Assembly (NCBI GenBank): GCA_937871645.1
Contig: CALMPZ010000226.1
Location: 1-15,382 of the forward strand
Direction of reading: 5' to 3'
Length of the DNA stretch: 15,382 nucleotides
Source of the DNA: an uncultured Polymorphobacter sp.
Lineage (GTDB): Bacteria > Pseudomonadota > Alphaproteobacteria > Sphingomonadales > Sphingomonadaceae
Positions 1 to 6,313 of this stretch are shown here, in pieces (positions within the stretch are counted from its first letter, which is position 1; each line of letters begins with the position of its first letter). Made by a program: the position numbers and the translations under genes. The notes below the pieces were generated by a model, which worked only from the letters and a program-made list of their open reading frames with translations, ran no database searches and was not told where the DNA came from.

Positions 1-1290
1 CACAGCCTGCACGGCAACAGCTACGCCTTCATCAAGGAAACCGGCGGCTGGCTGACCGACATTCAGGAGAAGCAGGCCTGGACCGACGACCCGATGTCCG
101 AGTTTGCGTCGAGCGGTGGCTACTATTTCGACAGCGGCGCCCGCGCACTCGACATGCTCGACGCGCAGGTTGCCGAGGAATTGCGCGTCAACAACGAATT
201 CTACGTCAGCCTCGCCTATAAGGTCATGGCAGCACGCGGCCTCAAGGTCGCGGTCTACGAATTGCAGCACTTCATGCAATGGGGCACGCCCGATGACCTC
301 GCCGAATATCTCGGCTGGTCGCGCGCCTTCCGCCGGCTGGCGTTTGACGAGGCCCGCCGTGCGCGCCAGTCGGGCGCGGTGCTGGTGCCGATGGCGGGCT
401 ACGGGAAGCGCTTTGCCGACGCCGGCTACACGCTGACCAAGCCGCTGATTCCGGTGTCGGGCCGCCCGATGGTCATCCAGGCGACGCGCGACCTGCCCGA
501 TGCGCCGGTGACGCGCTTTGTCGTGCGCCGTGACCTGCCGATGCTCGATGCGCTGCTCAGGAAGCTGCGGACCTCGTTCATCGGCACGTCGACGCTGGTG
601 CTCGATGAAGGCACCGAAGGGCAGGCGGTGACCTGCCAGCTCGGCATCGCAGCGCTCGACCCCAACGCGCCGCTGACCATCGGCGCTTGCGACAACGCCA
701 TGCTCTATGACCCGGCGAAATTCGAAGCCGCGATGCAGCCCGGTGGCGCCGACATGCTCGTCTGGGTGGTACGCGGCCATGCCGATGGCAGGTTGCGGCC
801 GACCAATTTCGGCTGGGTCGATACCGATGACGCCGGCAATGTTACGGGCGTCCGCGTCAAGCTTGCCCCCGAAGACCCCGCCACCGCCGCGATGATCGTC
901 GGCGCCTTCAGCTTCCGCCGCGCCGCCGATTTCAGCACCGCCGCCGCAGCCCTCGTGGCGCGAAACGGCCGCGTCAACGGCGAGTTCTACGTCGACAGCC
1001 TCGTCACCGACGCCCTCGCCGCCGGGCTCGATGTGCGGCTGTTCGAAATTGACCACTACCTCGGCTGGGGCACCCCCAACGACCTCAAGACCTTCGAATA
1101 TTGGCAGTCCGCCTTCGCCAAATGGCCCAGCCACCCCTACCGCCTCGACCGCGACCGCCGCGTGCCCGCAAGCCAGGTCGCTGCGCTGAACGCCCGCTAC
1201 GCCGAGCAGCCGGCGCCAAGACCGCACGGGGTCGCGCCGGTGGTGGCGCGGGTGTCGTGGGGTGAACGTTTGAAGCGGCTTTTCAAGTAG
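1..1290 (+). CDS. Tandem-domain nucleotidyltransferase (sugar-1-phosphate type), 5' end outside window
   Basis: The open frame runs from base 1 without a start, so the gene is truncated by the left edge; 429 residues are visible. It holds the end of one nucleotidyltransferase domain (visible residues 1 to about 115) and a complete second one (about 125 to 371). The second domain opens with PMAGYGKRF (130-138) and KPLIPVSGRPM, the nucleotide-binding loop of NTP transferases, and has a likely metal-binding CDN at 229-231. Both domains close with the same pattern: N-x-EFYV (64-69 and 325-330), then GL-x-V, E-x-x-H and WGTP-x-DL. This shows an internal duplication. By family it should join NTP to a sugar phosphate or similar for surface glycans. 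The substrate is unknown. A basic tail of about 40 residues follows the second domain. The neighbouring methyltransferase and GtrA protein fit a glycan locus. An ATG at 94 is internal, since homologous sequence continues upstream of it. Confidence 0.8.
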   Translation, partial: HSLHGNSYAFIKETGGWLTDIQEKQAWTDDPMSEFASSGGYYFDSGARALDMLDAQVAEELRVNNEFYVSLAYKVMAARGLKVAVYELQHFMQWGTPDDLAEYLGWSRAFRRLAFDEARRARQSGAVLVPMAGYGKRFADAGYTLTKPLIPVSGRPMVIQATRDLPDAPVTRFVVRRDLPMLDALLRKLRTSFIGTSTLVLDEGTEGQAVTCQLGIAALDPNAPLTIGACDNAMLYDPAKFEAAMQPGGADMLVWVVRGHADGRLRPTNFGWVDTDDAGNVTGVRVKLAPEDPATAAMIVGAFSFRRAADFSTAAAALVARNGRVNGEFYVDSLVTDALAAGLDVRLFEIDHYLGWGTPNDLKTFEYWQSAFAKWPSHPYRLDRDRRVPASQVAALNARYAEQPAPRPHGVAPVVARVSWGERLKRLFK

Positions 1291-1291
1291 A

Positions 1292-1474
1292 AGAGCCTCC
1301 GGCGGGCAGGCCTGAGGCCTGCACCCATTATTTTCTTCTTCGTCATCCCGGCGAAAGCCGGGACCCATCGCCAGTTTCGCGCGCGCCTGTCTAGCCGCAG
1401 ATGGGTCCCGGCTTTCGCCGGGATGACGGCCAATAAAATGGGTGCAGGCCTCAGGCCTGCCCGCCGGAGGCTCT
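1292..1474. repeat. Nested inverted repeat: BIME-like pair around a GNRA-loop palindrome pair
   Basis: Bases 1292-1327 are the exact reverse complement of 1439-1474 (36 nt). Inside, 1341-1368 is the exact reverse complement of 1401-1428 (28 nt). Each inner arm itself holds CCCGGCGAAAGCCGGG, a hairpin with a GAAA tetraloop. Each outer arm holds the hairpin GCAGGCCT-G-AGGCCTGC or its complement. The whole stretch can fold as one long stem or as four small hairpins. It lies between two convergent genes, so it may act as a two-way terminator or mRNA stabiliser (inference). The outer arm recurs elsewhere in the window. The inner motif resembles a palindrome common between alphaproteobacterial genes. 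Confidence 0.9.
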
Positions 1475-2296
1475 ATTGGCCTCCACCCTTCGCAACACCA
1501 ACCGGCTCGCCATCGCGAACGTCTCGGGCGCCAGTTTAATCAGCACGCTGTCCATCCAGTCGACGGCCTTGAGCAGCGGATCGGGCAGGTTGATGGTCTT
1601 GGTCTTGGCGATCACCCCGCCCGACAGCGGGAACACCAGGCACTCGTTGAGCTCGTAGCGTTCGATGACGAACTGCGGCACCGCGGCCGCGAACGCCTTG
1701 CGGTCATGCCATAGCAGCTGAGGGATGGCGCAATTGGCGCTCCACGGGTCGCGCGGGTCATTGGCGACGGCGCTGGGGTCGAACACATCGACATCGTACG
1801 ACCAGCCCTCGTGCTTCATCAGCCACAGCAGGAAGCGCATGCTCAGCGAGGTATGGATTTCGTTGATCAGCACGCGGCCGCCGGGCTTCACCGCCTTCGC
1901 CAGCTGGTCGAAAAACGCCATCGGGCTGGCGAGGTGGTGGATCATGTGGCTGCACACCACCACGTCGAACTGCTCGCCCAGCTCGCCGATCGCCATCGCA
2001 TCGACAATCCGGCTCGTCCACGGCCGCGGCTCGACATCGGACAGCGCCACCGGCGCCTCGACAAACAGCCCGAGAAAACCAGCGCCCGACCCCAGCTCGA
2101 TCGCGTTCATGCCGGGCTTGATATAGTCGTTCATCCAGCCGAAGCGCTTTTCGAGCAAATAGCGCAGATTGTTCGGCCGCTTCGCCAGAAACCGCTGCCG
2201 CGCGCCAACGACATCGCCTTCATTGGCCATCTTGTTGGCGTCATGGTCGGGGAAGAATTCACCCCCCAGCAACATCGGTCGTGCAAATTCGCTCAT
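1451..2296 (-). CDS. Class I SAM-dependent methyltransferase
   Basis: This 281-residue protein has the Rossmann-type methyltransferase core. Motif I is IELGSGAGFLG (residues 66-76), the acidic residue after strand 2 is in LSDVEP (D87), and motif IV is FDVVVCSHMIHHL (110-122), followed by VKPGGRVLINEIH. The pattern is that of the Methyltransf_11/25 type, which methylates small molecules, lipids or sugars; the acceptor cannot be read from sequence. ATG at 2296 is preferred because AGGA lies 5 nt before it; an in-frame GTG at 2320 would add eight residues but has no ribosome site. The last seven residues (RASGGQA) and the TGA lie inside the outer arm of the repeat at 1439-1474, so the end of the gene seems to have been supplied by a repeat insertion. 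It is convergent with the nucleotidyltransferase and divergent from the GtrA gene. Confidence 0.85.
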   Translation of the reverse strand: MSEFARPMLLGGEFFPDHDANKMANEGDVVGARQRFLAKRPNNLRYLLEKRFGWMNDYIKPGMNAIELGSGAGFLGLFVEAPVALSDVEPRPWTSRIVDAMAIGELGEQFDVVVCSHMIHHLASPMAFFDQLAKAVKPGGRVLINEIHTSLSMRFLLWLMKHEGWSYDVDVFDPSAVANDPRDPWSANCAIPQLLWHDRKAFAAAVPQFVIERYELNECLVFPLSGGVIAKTKTINLPDPLLKAVDWMDSVLIKLAPETFAMASRLVLRRVEANRASGGQA

Positions 2297-2301
2297 GGCT
2301 G

Positions 2302-2305
2302 TCCT
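2302..2305 (-). promoter_or_regulatory. Shine-Dalgarno site deciding the methyltransferase start
   Basis: AGGA on the minus strand stands 5 nt before ATG 2296. No such site precedes the alternative GTG at 2320. Confidence 0.55.
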
Positions 2306-2344
2306 GTCCCGCGCGCTCACGCAACACTATGGAGCCGGCGACGC

Positions 2345-2372
2345 ATTATCAAGCCACGCCACGCGCTGGCAA
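2345..2372 (-). promoter_or_regulatory. Possible sigma-70 type promoter of the methyltransferase gene
   Basis: On the minus strand TTGCCA (2372-2367) and GATAAT (2350-2345) are separated by 16 nt, about 49 nt before the ATG at 2296. The match to TTGACA/TATAAT is fair (4 of 6 and 5 of 6). It lies in the divergent gap with the GtrA gene. Alphaproteobacterial promoters often deviate from this consensus, so this is tentative. Confidence 0.35.
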
Positions 2373-2401
2373 TTGTCGCATGCAGCCCATAAACATGCGC
2401 C

Positions 2402-2806
2402 ATGCCGCAAACCCCCGCCCGCGCCCGCGCCGTCCAATGGCTCACCCAGGCCAGCCGCTTCGGTGTCGTCGGTGTCGTCGGCGCCGGACTCGACTATCTC
2501 GCACTCACCCAGGCCGTCGCGCACGGCGCCTCGCCCTACGCCGCGCGGCCGTTCACGCTGGTCATCGCCGTCGTCGTCACCTGGTGGCTCAACCGCTCGC
2601 TCACCTTCGCCGCCAAAACCCCGCCGAGCTGGCGCGAGTTCGGCCACTACGCCGCCATCACGACCACCGGCCTCGCCATCCAGCTCGCCGTCTATTGGGG
2701 CGGCCTCGCGCTGGGCGCCCCGATCTGGCTGGCCTTCCTCACCGGTATCGCCTCCTCGGTGGTGTTCAGCTTCCTGCGCGTCCGCCGGATGTTTTCGAAG
2801 CGTTGA
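2402..2806 (+). CDS. GtrA-family four-helix membrane protein
   Basis: The protein has 134 residues, the usual size for GtrA-like proteins, with four hydrophobic helices at about 19-38, 46-66, 81-103 and 107-126 and a basic end. The sequence NRSLTF (64-69) after helix 2 is the NR-x-x-TF motif of the family, and FGVVGVVGAGLDYLAL fits helix 1. Family members sit in the inner membrane and are thought to help move undecaprenyl-phosphate-linked sugars for glycan modification. The partner glycosyltransferase is not in this window. ATG 2402 gives the full first helix, but no strong Shine-Dalgarno site is seen. It is divergent from the methyltransferase (105 nt gap); a single copy of the intergenic repeat follows its stop. 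Confidence 0.85.
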   Translation: MPQTPARARAVQWLTQASRFGVVGVVGAGLDYLALTQAVAHGASPYAARPFTLVIAVVVTWWLNRSLTFAAKTPPSWREFGHYAAITTTGLAIQLAVYWGGLALGAPIWLAFLTGIASSVVFSFLRVRRMFSKR

Positions 2807-2825
2807 AGGCGGAGAGCCAACAATC

Positions 2826-2857
2826 GGGTGCAGGCCTCAGGCCTGCCCGCCGGAGGC
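2826..2857 (-). repeat. Single copy of the intergenic palindromic repeat
   Basis: These 32 bases match the right arm at 1441-1472 exactly. They contain the hairpin GCAGGCCT-C-AGGCCTGC followed by GCCGGAGGC. The copy lies between the convergent GtrA and amidohydrolase genes, 14 nt before the latter's stop codon, and has no inverted partner nearby. Confidence 0.85.
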
Positions 2858-2870
2858 CCTTCGCTTCCCC

Positions 2871-4463
2871 TTACTTGGCCGCCGCGCCCCGTGCCGCCTT
2901 CTCCGCCGCCACCTGTGCGCGGACCTCGGCGAGCAGCGCGGGGGCGTCGTAGACGATGCCGTCCTTGACCGTGTAGCGGATGCCGCCGACGGTCTCTAAG
3001 CGGTTGGTTTGGGCATTGAGGCGCTGGAAGCCGGTGCCGTAGAGCGTTTTGAAGTTTTGCAGCGGGTTTTCGGGGGCGATGACGAGGTCGGCGCGTTGGC
3101 CGACGCGGACGGTGCCGAAGTCGGGGGCTCCACCCTTGGGGTCGGTGAGCGTGCGGGCGCCTTCGATGGTGGCGGAACGGATGACTTCGAGCGGGGAGAA
3201 GCCGGCTTCCTGCAGCAGCTCGAACTCCTGGATATAGCCGAAGCCCCAGATCTGGAAGATGAAGCCGGAGTCGGAGCCGGTGGTAACGCGGCCGCCCATG
3301 TTCTTGTAGTCGTTGACCAGCGCCATGTAGCGTTTGTAGAAATTGCGCCAGGCGACTTCGTTGGCGGTGGTCCAGTCGAAGAAGTAGGAGCCGTGGTTGT
3401 CGCGGTTCGACTGGAAATAGTCCCACAGGCTGGGCACCGTATATTCGGCCTGCCAATCGGCGTTGCGGGCGCGCATCAGGTCGCGTGATGCCGAGTAGAT
3501 CGTCATTGTCGGGTCGAAGGTGACGCCGGTGGACTTTTGCGCCGCGAGGTATTCCTTCCATTCGGGCGAGCCGGGCTCGTAGGTCTGGTCCCAGATTTCG
3601 GCGATGCCGCCGAAGCGCGCCTGTTCGTCGAAGAAGTTGTAGGTGGCTGGGCTGTCCTGCAGCGTCCGGCCGTCGAGCAGGCTTTCGAAATGGCCGTAGA
3701 AGTGCGTGATGGTGCCAAGCCCGGCGGCAGCGGCGTCGCGGGCGTTGAACTGCCCGACATAGGGCTGGCTGAGGTGTGCGACGGTGCCGAGGCCGAGGCG
3801 CTTGGCCTCGACGATCGCGGCCTTTTCGACGTCGGGGGTGTCATCGCCGCGGTTGAAGAACTTGATGCCGTCGACGCCCGATTTCGCCGCCCATTGCACC
3901 CATTCGCGCGCCAGTGCCGGGGTGGTGACGGCGCCCTTGCTCCAGCCGCTCCCGAGCGTTTCGTAAACATACAGATGCGGTGCGACGATGCTGTTCGCGG
4001 CGCTGCGGCGCTTGTCCGACAGCGCGTGCGCGGTATCGTCATACAGCGAGACACCGCGCACCGTGGTGACGCCGTGCGCCAGCCACAGCTTGTACGCATA
4101 GGAGGGGTCGGGGGACTTCTGCGGGTCACCGTTGTGGCCGTGCATGTCGACAAAGCCGGGCAGCACGAACATGCCGGTGGCGTCGATCTCGCGCGTCGCG
4201 TCCTGCGGTTTGCGGTCGGGGCGCATCGGCAGGCCCGGCGTGCCGGCGATGTTGATCGCGGCAATGCGCCCGCCTTCGATGACGATATCGGCAGGGCCGT
4301 ACGGCGGCGCGCCGTCGCCCTGGATGATGGTGACGCCGCGAATGACGAGGCTCGGGTAGGGGCCGGTGCCCTGCGCCGCGGTACGCGCCGGCGTGGGCAG
4401 CATGTCGGCAGCGAACACGGGCGCGGCGAAGGCGAGCAGCAGCGCGGCGAGGCGAAGTTTCAT
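2871..4463 (-). CDS. Exported metal-dependent amidohydrolase
   Basis: This 530-residue protein starts with a signal peptide (MKLRLAALLLAFAAPVFA) and so should act in the periplasm or outside the cell. The amidohydrolase barrel shows VDMHGH (H108, H110), K201 in DGIKFF as a possible bridging lysine, H230 in TVAHLSQ, H254 in ITHFYGH, and D398 in TTGSDSG. These match the metal ligands and catalytic Asp of the imidazolonepropionase/prolidase-like branch. Flanking strands (VIEGGRIAAI near 61 and QRADLVI near 456) form the usual second beta domain. Relatives cleave cyclic amides or peptides; the substrate here is unknown. The start at 4463 is supported by the signal peptide and by AAAGGGGA 7 nt upstream. 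A longer frame to 4589 would translate the repeat and lose the N-terminal signal. An alanine-rich, charged tail (about 511-530) ends the protein. Confidence 0.88.
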   Translation of the reverse strand: MKLRLAALLLAFAAPVFAADMLPTPARTAAQGTGPYPSLVIRGVTIIQGDGAPPYGPADIVIEGGRIAAINIAGTPGLPMRPDRKPQDATREIDATGMFVLPGFVDMHGHNGDPQKSPDPSYAYKLWLAHGVTTVRGVSLYDDTAHALSDKRRSAANSIVAPHLYVYETLGSGWSKGAVTTPALAREWVQWAAKSGVDGIKFFNRGDDTPDVEKAAIVEAKRLGLGTVAHLSQPYVGQFNARDAAAAGLGTITHFYGHFESLLDGRTLQDSPATYNFFDEQARFGGIAEIWDQTYEPGSPEWKEYLAAQKSTGVTFDPTMTIYSASRDLMRARNADWQAEYTVPSLWDYFQSNRDNHGSYFFDWTTANEVAWRNFYKRYMALVNDYKNMGGRVTTGSDSGFIFQIWGFGYIQEFELLQEAGFSPLEVIRSATIEGARTLTDPKGGAPDFGTVRVGQRADLVIAPENPLQNFKTLYGTGFQRLNAQTNRLETVGGIRYTVKDGIVYDAPALLAEVRAQVAAEKAARGAAAK

Positions 4464-4470
4464 GTGTGGG

Positions 4471-4478
4471 TCCCCTTT
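4471..4478 (-). promoter_or_regulatory. Ribosome binding site of the amidohydrolase
   Basis: AAAGGGGA on the minus strand stands 7 nt before ATG 4463. It favours the signal-peptide start over the longer open frame. Confidence 0.6.
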
Positions 4479-4515
4479 GGTCGGAGAGTAGAGGGGAAAG
4501 CGGGAGGGATAAAGG

Positions 4516-4548
4516 GCCTCCGGCGGGCAGGCGTGACACCTGCACCCA
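4516..4548 (+). repeat. Diverged copy of the intergenic palindromic repeat
   Basis: It has the same frame as 1295-1327 (GCCTCCGGCGGGCAGG, then CCTGCACCCA), but the hairpin core reads GCAGGCGT-G-ACACCTGC. Read on the minus strand, the changed positions form one U-G wobble and otherwise paired bases, so the stem survives. This copy lies between divergent genes, in the leader region of the amidohydrolase and GST-like genes, unlike the other three loci. Confidence 0.8.
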
Positions 4549-4549
4549 C

Positions 4550-4578
4550 TTGCTTGCGTGGGCATTTGCCCGAATAAG
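4550..4578 (+). promoter_or_regulatory. Weak promoter candidate for the GST-like/hydrolase pair
   Basis: TTGCTT (4550-4555) and AATAAG (4573-4578) are 17 nt apart, with a GGGCATTTGCCC palindrome (4560-4571) between them. The matches are only 3 of 6 and 4 of 6. The distance to the ribosome site at 4594 is reasonable. Confidence 0.2.
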
Positions 4579-4593
4579 CGGCGCATCAACTTT

Positions 4594-4598
4594 GGAGG
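4594..4598 (+). promoter_or_regulatory. Ribosome binding site of the GST-like gene
   Basis: GGAGG lies 5 nt before ATG 4604. It fixes the start well inside the longer open frame that begins at 4466. Confidence 0.7.
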
Positions 4599-4603
4599 CC
4601 GTG

Positions 4604-5215
4604 ATGCAGTTGCTTTATTCGACGACTTCGCCCTATGCGCGCAAACTGCGTGTGATCATCGCCGAACTGGGGTTGGGAGTCACGTTCGTCGAAACCGTGG
4701 CGATGGACAATCCGCCGGCGCTGCGGACGGCGAACCCGCTGACCAAGGTGCCGGCGCTGATCACCGGGCCGGAAGCGCATCAGGCGATTTTCGATTCGCC
4801 GGTGATTGCCGCCTATCTGCTGTCGCTCGACCCGAAGCAGACGCTGCTGCCGGCGAGTGGCGACGCGCACTGGCAGGCGCTGACCATCGAGGCGCTTTGC
4901 GACGGCATATTGGATGCCGCCATCGCGCTGCGGTTCGACACCGCGGCGGGTGGAACTGACCGGTCGCCGATGTGGGCGAACCGCATGCGCGCGGCGATCG
5001 ACAATGCCGTGCTGGCGCTGCCGGCGCGGCTGGCGGCGTATGAGAAGGTGGCGGGCAATGGCTTTGGCTATGCGCACGCCTGCGCGGTCGTGGCGCTCGA
5101 ATATCTCGATTTCCGCTTTCCCGATATCGACTGGCGCAAGGCCGCCCCGGCACTGGCGCCGTTCCACAAGCACTGGACCGACCGGTCTTCGCTCTTGACG
5201 ACGCGCCCTGCCTGA
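4604..5215 (+). CDS. Glutathione S-transferase-like protein
   Basis: The protein has 203 residues, normal for a cytosolic GST. The N-terminal thioredoxin fold shows STTSPYARKLR (residues 6-16, with a serine at the usual catalytic site), the cis-proline in KVPALI (P50) and the acidic-Ser pair FDSPVIAAYL (D64-S65) that binds the glutathione gamma-glutamyl group. A helical C-terminal domain follows from about residue 85. The family joins glutathione to electrophiles or acts as thiol reductases. The substrate is not evident. The start at 4604 follows a perfect GGAGG and gives the standard N-terminus; the frame upstream is translated repeat sequence. The alpha/beta hydrolase begins 28 nt downstream, so the two are probably co-transcribed, which suggests a shared catabolic or detoxification role. 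Confidence 0.88.
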   Translation: MQLLYSTTSPYARKLRVIIAELGLGVTFVETVAMDNPPALRTANPLTKVPALITGPEAHQAIFDSPVIAAYLLSLDPKQTLLPASGDAHWQALTIEALCDGILDAAIALRFDTAAGGTDRSPMWANRMRAAIDNAVLALPARLAAYEKVAGNGFGYAHACAVVALEYLDFRFPDIDWRKAAPALAPFHKHWTDRSSLLTTRPA

Positions 5216-5243
5216 CACCACAACAGGCGCCGGGGAGAGAAGC

Positions 5244-6128
5244 ATGTCCGAAATCGAAACTGTCCGCGAAATGCTGCGTGCGCTGACCGGTGGCCCGACG
5301 TTGCCCGATGATCAGATGCGGCTGGCGTATGAGCAATGGGGCCTGTCGCATCCGCTACCCGCGGGCGCCGAGGTGACCAATGTCACGCTTGGCGGTGTTC
5401 CGGCGGAAAAAATTGTCACGCCGGGTGCGGCGACGGATACCGCGCTGCTCTATCTGCACGGCGGCGGCTATGTCATCGGGTCGGCCGCCAGCCACCGGCA
5501 TCTGGTGGCGGCACTGGCGCAGGCCGGCTCGGTGGTCGGCTATAGCCTCGATTATCGCCGCGCCCCCGAAGCACGCTTCCCGGCGGCGGTCGATGATGCG
5601 CTGGCAGCATACCGGGCCCTGCTCGACAGCGGCATTGCAGCGCACCGCATCATCATCGCCGGCGATTCGGCGGGTGGCGGACTGACGGTGGCGACGGCGC
5701 TGGCGATCAAGGCGGTAGAGCTGCCGCAACCGGCGGGGCTGTTCGCGATCAGCCCGTGGGTCGACCTGACGCAGAGCGGCGATAGTTATGCCGAAATGGC
5801 CAAGGCCGATTTGATTTGTTCCAAGGACGAACTCGACCGGCTGGCCGCGCTCTATTGCGGTGATGACCGCGCCAACCCGCTGGCGTCTCCGCTTGGCGGC
5901 GACCTGAAGGGGATTGCGCCGCTGCTCATCCACGTCGGCTCGGACGAGATCCTGCTGTCGGATGCGCTGCGGCTGGCGCAGCGCGCCGGCGGCGCCCGCG
6001 TGCCGGTGCGGCTGATGATTGCGCCGCACATGCCGCATGTCTGGCACTTCATGACGACCGAGCTCCGCGCCGCTGGCGTGGCCATCGCGCAGGCCGGCGC
6101 GTGGATGCGCGAGCACCTCGACAGTTAA
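5244..6128 (+). CDS. Alpha/beta hydrolase, hormone-sensitive-lipase (HSL) type esterase
   Basis: The 294-residue protein has the hallmarks of HSL-family carboxylesterases. The oxyanion-hole motif HGGGYVIG is at 72-79, the nucleophile elbow GDSAGGG at 140-146 (S142), the acid in HVGSDEILLSD (D234 is the likely catalytic Asp) and the histidine in HVWHFM (H265). YSLDYRRAPEARFPAAVDD (100-118) is also typical. The family hydrolyses short- to medium-chain esters, including acylated sugars and drugs; the natural substrate is unknown. There is no signal peptide, so it should be cytoplasmic. GGAG stands 6 nt before ATG 5244. It follows the GST-like gene by 28 nt. A GC-rich dyad follows the stop codon. 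Confidence 0.9.
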   Translation: MSEIETVREMLRALTGGPTLPDDQMRLAYEQWGLSHPLPAGAEVTNVTLGGVPAEKIVTPGAATDTALLYLHGGGYVIGSAASHRHLVAALAQAGSVVGYSLDYRRAPEARFPAAVDDALAAYRALLDSGIAAHRIIIAGDSAGGGLTVATALAIKAVELPQPAGLFAISPWVDLTQSGDSYAEMAKADLICSKDELDRLAALYCGDDRANPLASPLGGDLKGIAPLLIHVGSDEILLSDALRLAQRAGGARVPVRLMIAPHMPHVWHFMTTELRAAGVAIAQAGAWMREHLDS

Positions 6129-6133
6129 CCAAA

Positions 6134-6182
6134 CCCGGTGCCGCCGGCCGCAGGGCTGCGGACCGGCAGGGCGCCAGCCGGG
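6134..6182. other. GC-rich imperfect dyad between the hydrolase and HD-GYP genes
   Basis: The core GCCGG-CCGCAG-GG-CTGCGG-a-CCGGC (6143-6167) gives 11 pairs with one bulge. Outer CCCGG/CCGGG and GCC/GGC segments extend it. No T-run follows, so it is not a classic intrinsic terminator. It may be a transcript-end structure or a relic of the repeat family, whose GGGCTGC/GGCAGGGC flavour it shares. Confidence 0.4.
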
Positions 6183-6202
6183 TACAGCATGGGGCAGGTC
6201 GG

Positions 6203-6307
6203 ATGACCGATGGAACGCGCCTGAAGCAAGCGATTGCGCGACGGCTGGCGATGGTCAGCCTGGCATTTGCGCTGGTCGCGGGCGTCGCGGTGTACTTCGG
6301 CGTGTAG
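6203..6307 (+). pseudogene. Cut-off N-terminus of the HD-GYP protein (first membrane helix, in-frame TAG)
   Basis: From ATG 6203, 34 codons run in the same frame as the HD-GYP gene: a basic start (MTDGTRLKQAIARR) and a hydrophobic stretch (MVSLAFALVAGVAVYFGV). TAG at 6305-6307 then stops translation. Only two codons (Ser, Leu) separate it from ATG 6314. The stretch looks like the lost first transmembrane helix of a two-helix sensor. A single base change (for example GAG or CAG to TAG) would explain it; a sequencing error is the simplest alternative. Reinitiation at 6314 is possible because it is only 6 nt after the stop. Confidence 0.65.
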
Positions 6308-6313
6308 TCGCTG

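Noticed and set aside
1292..1474. Possible insertion sequence or CRISPR at the inverted repeats
   Set aside because: There is no transposase frame between the arms (about 110 nt), and no regularly spaced direct repeats with unique spacers anywhere in the window.
3537..4577. Long plus-strand open frame opposite the amidohydrolase
   Set aside because: It is a mirror frame of a gene with signal peptide and full metal-binding motifs; its own translation is low-complexity and shows no domain.
4464..4589. N-terminal extension of the amidohydrolase to 4589
   Set aside because: It would translate the intergenic repeat and bury the signal peptide; a good ribosome site precedes ATG 4463.
6305..6307. 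TAG as a recoded codon (pyrrolysine or readthrough)
   Set aside because: There is no supporting structure or gene in the window; a point mutation or sequencing error plus reinitiation at 6314 is simpler.
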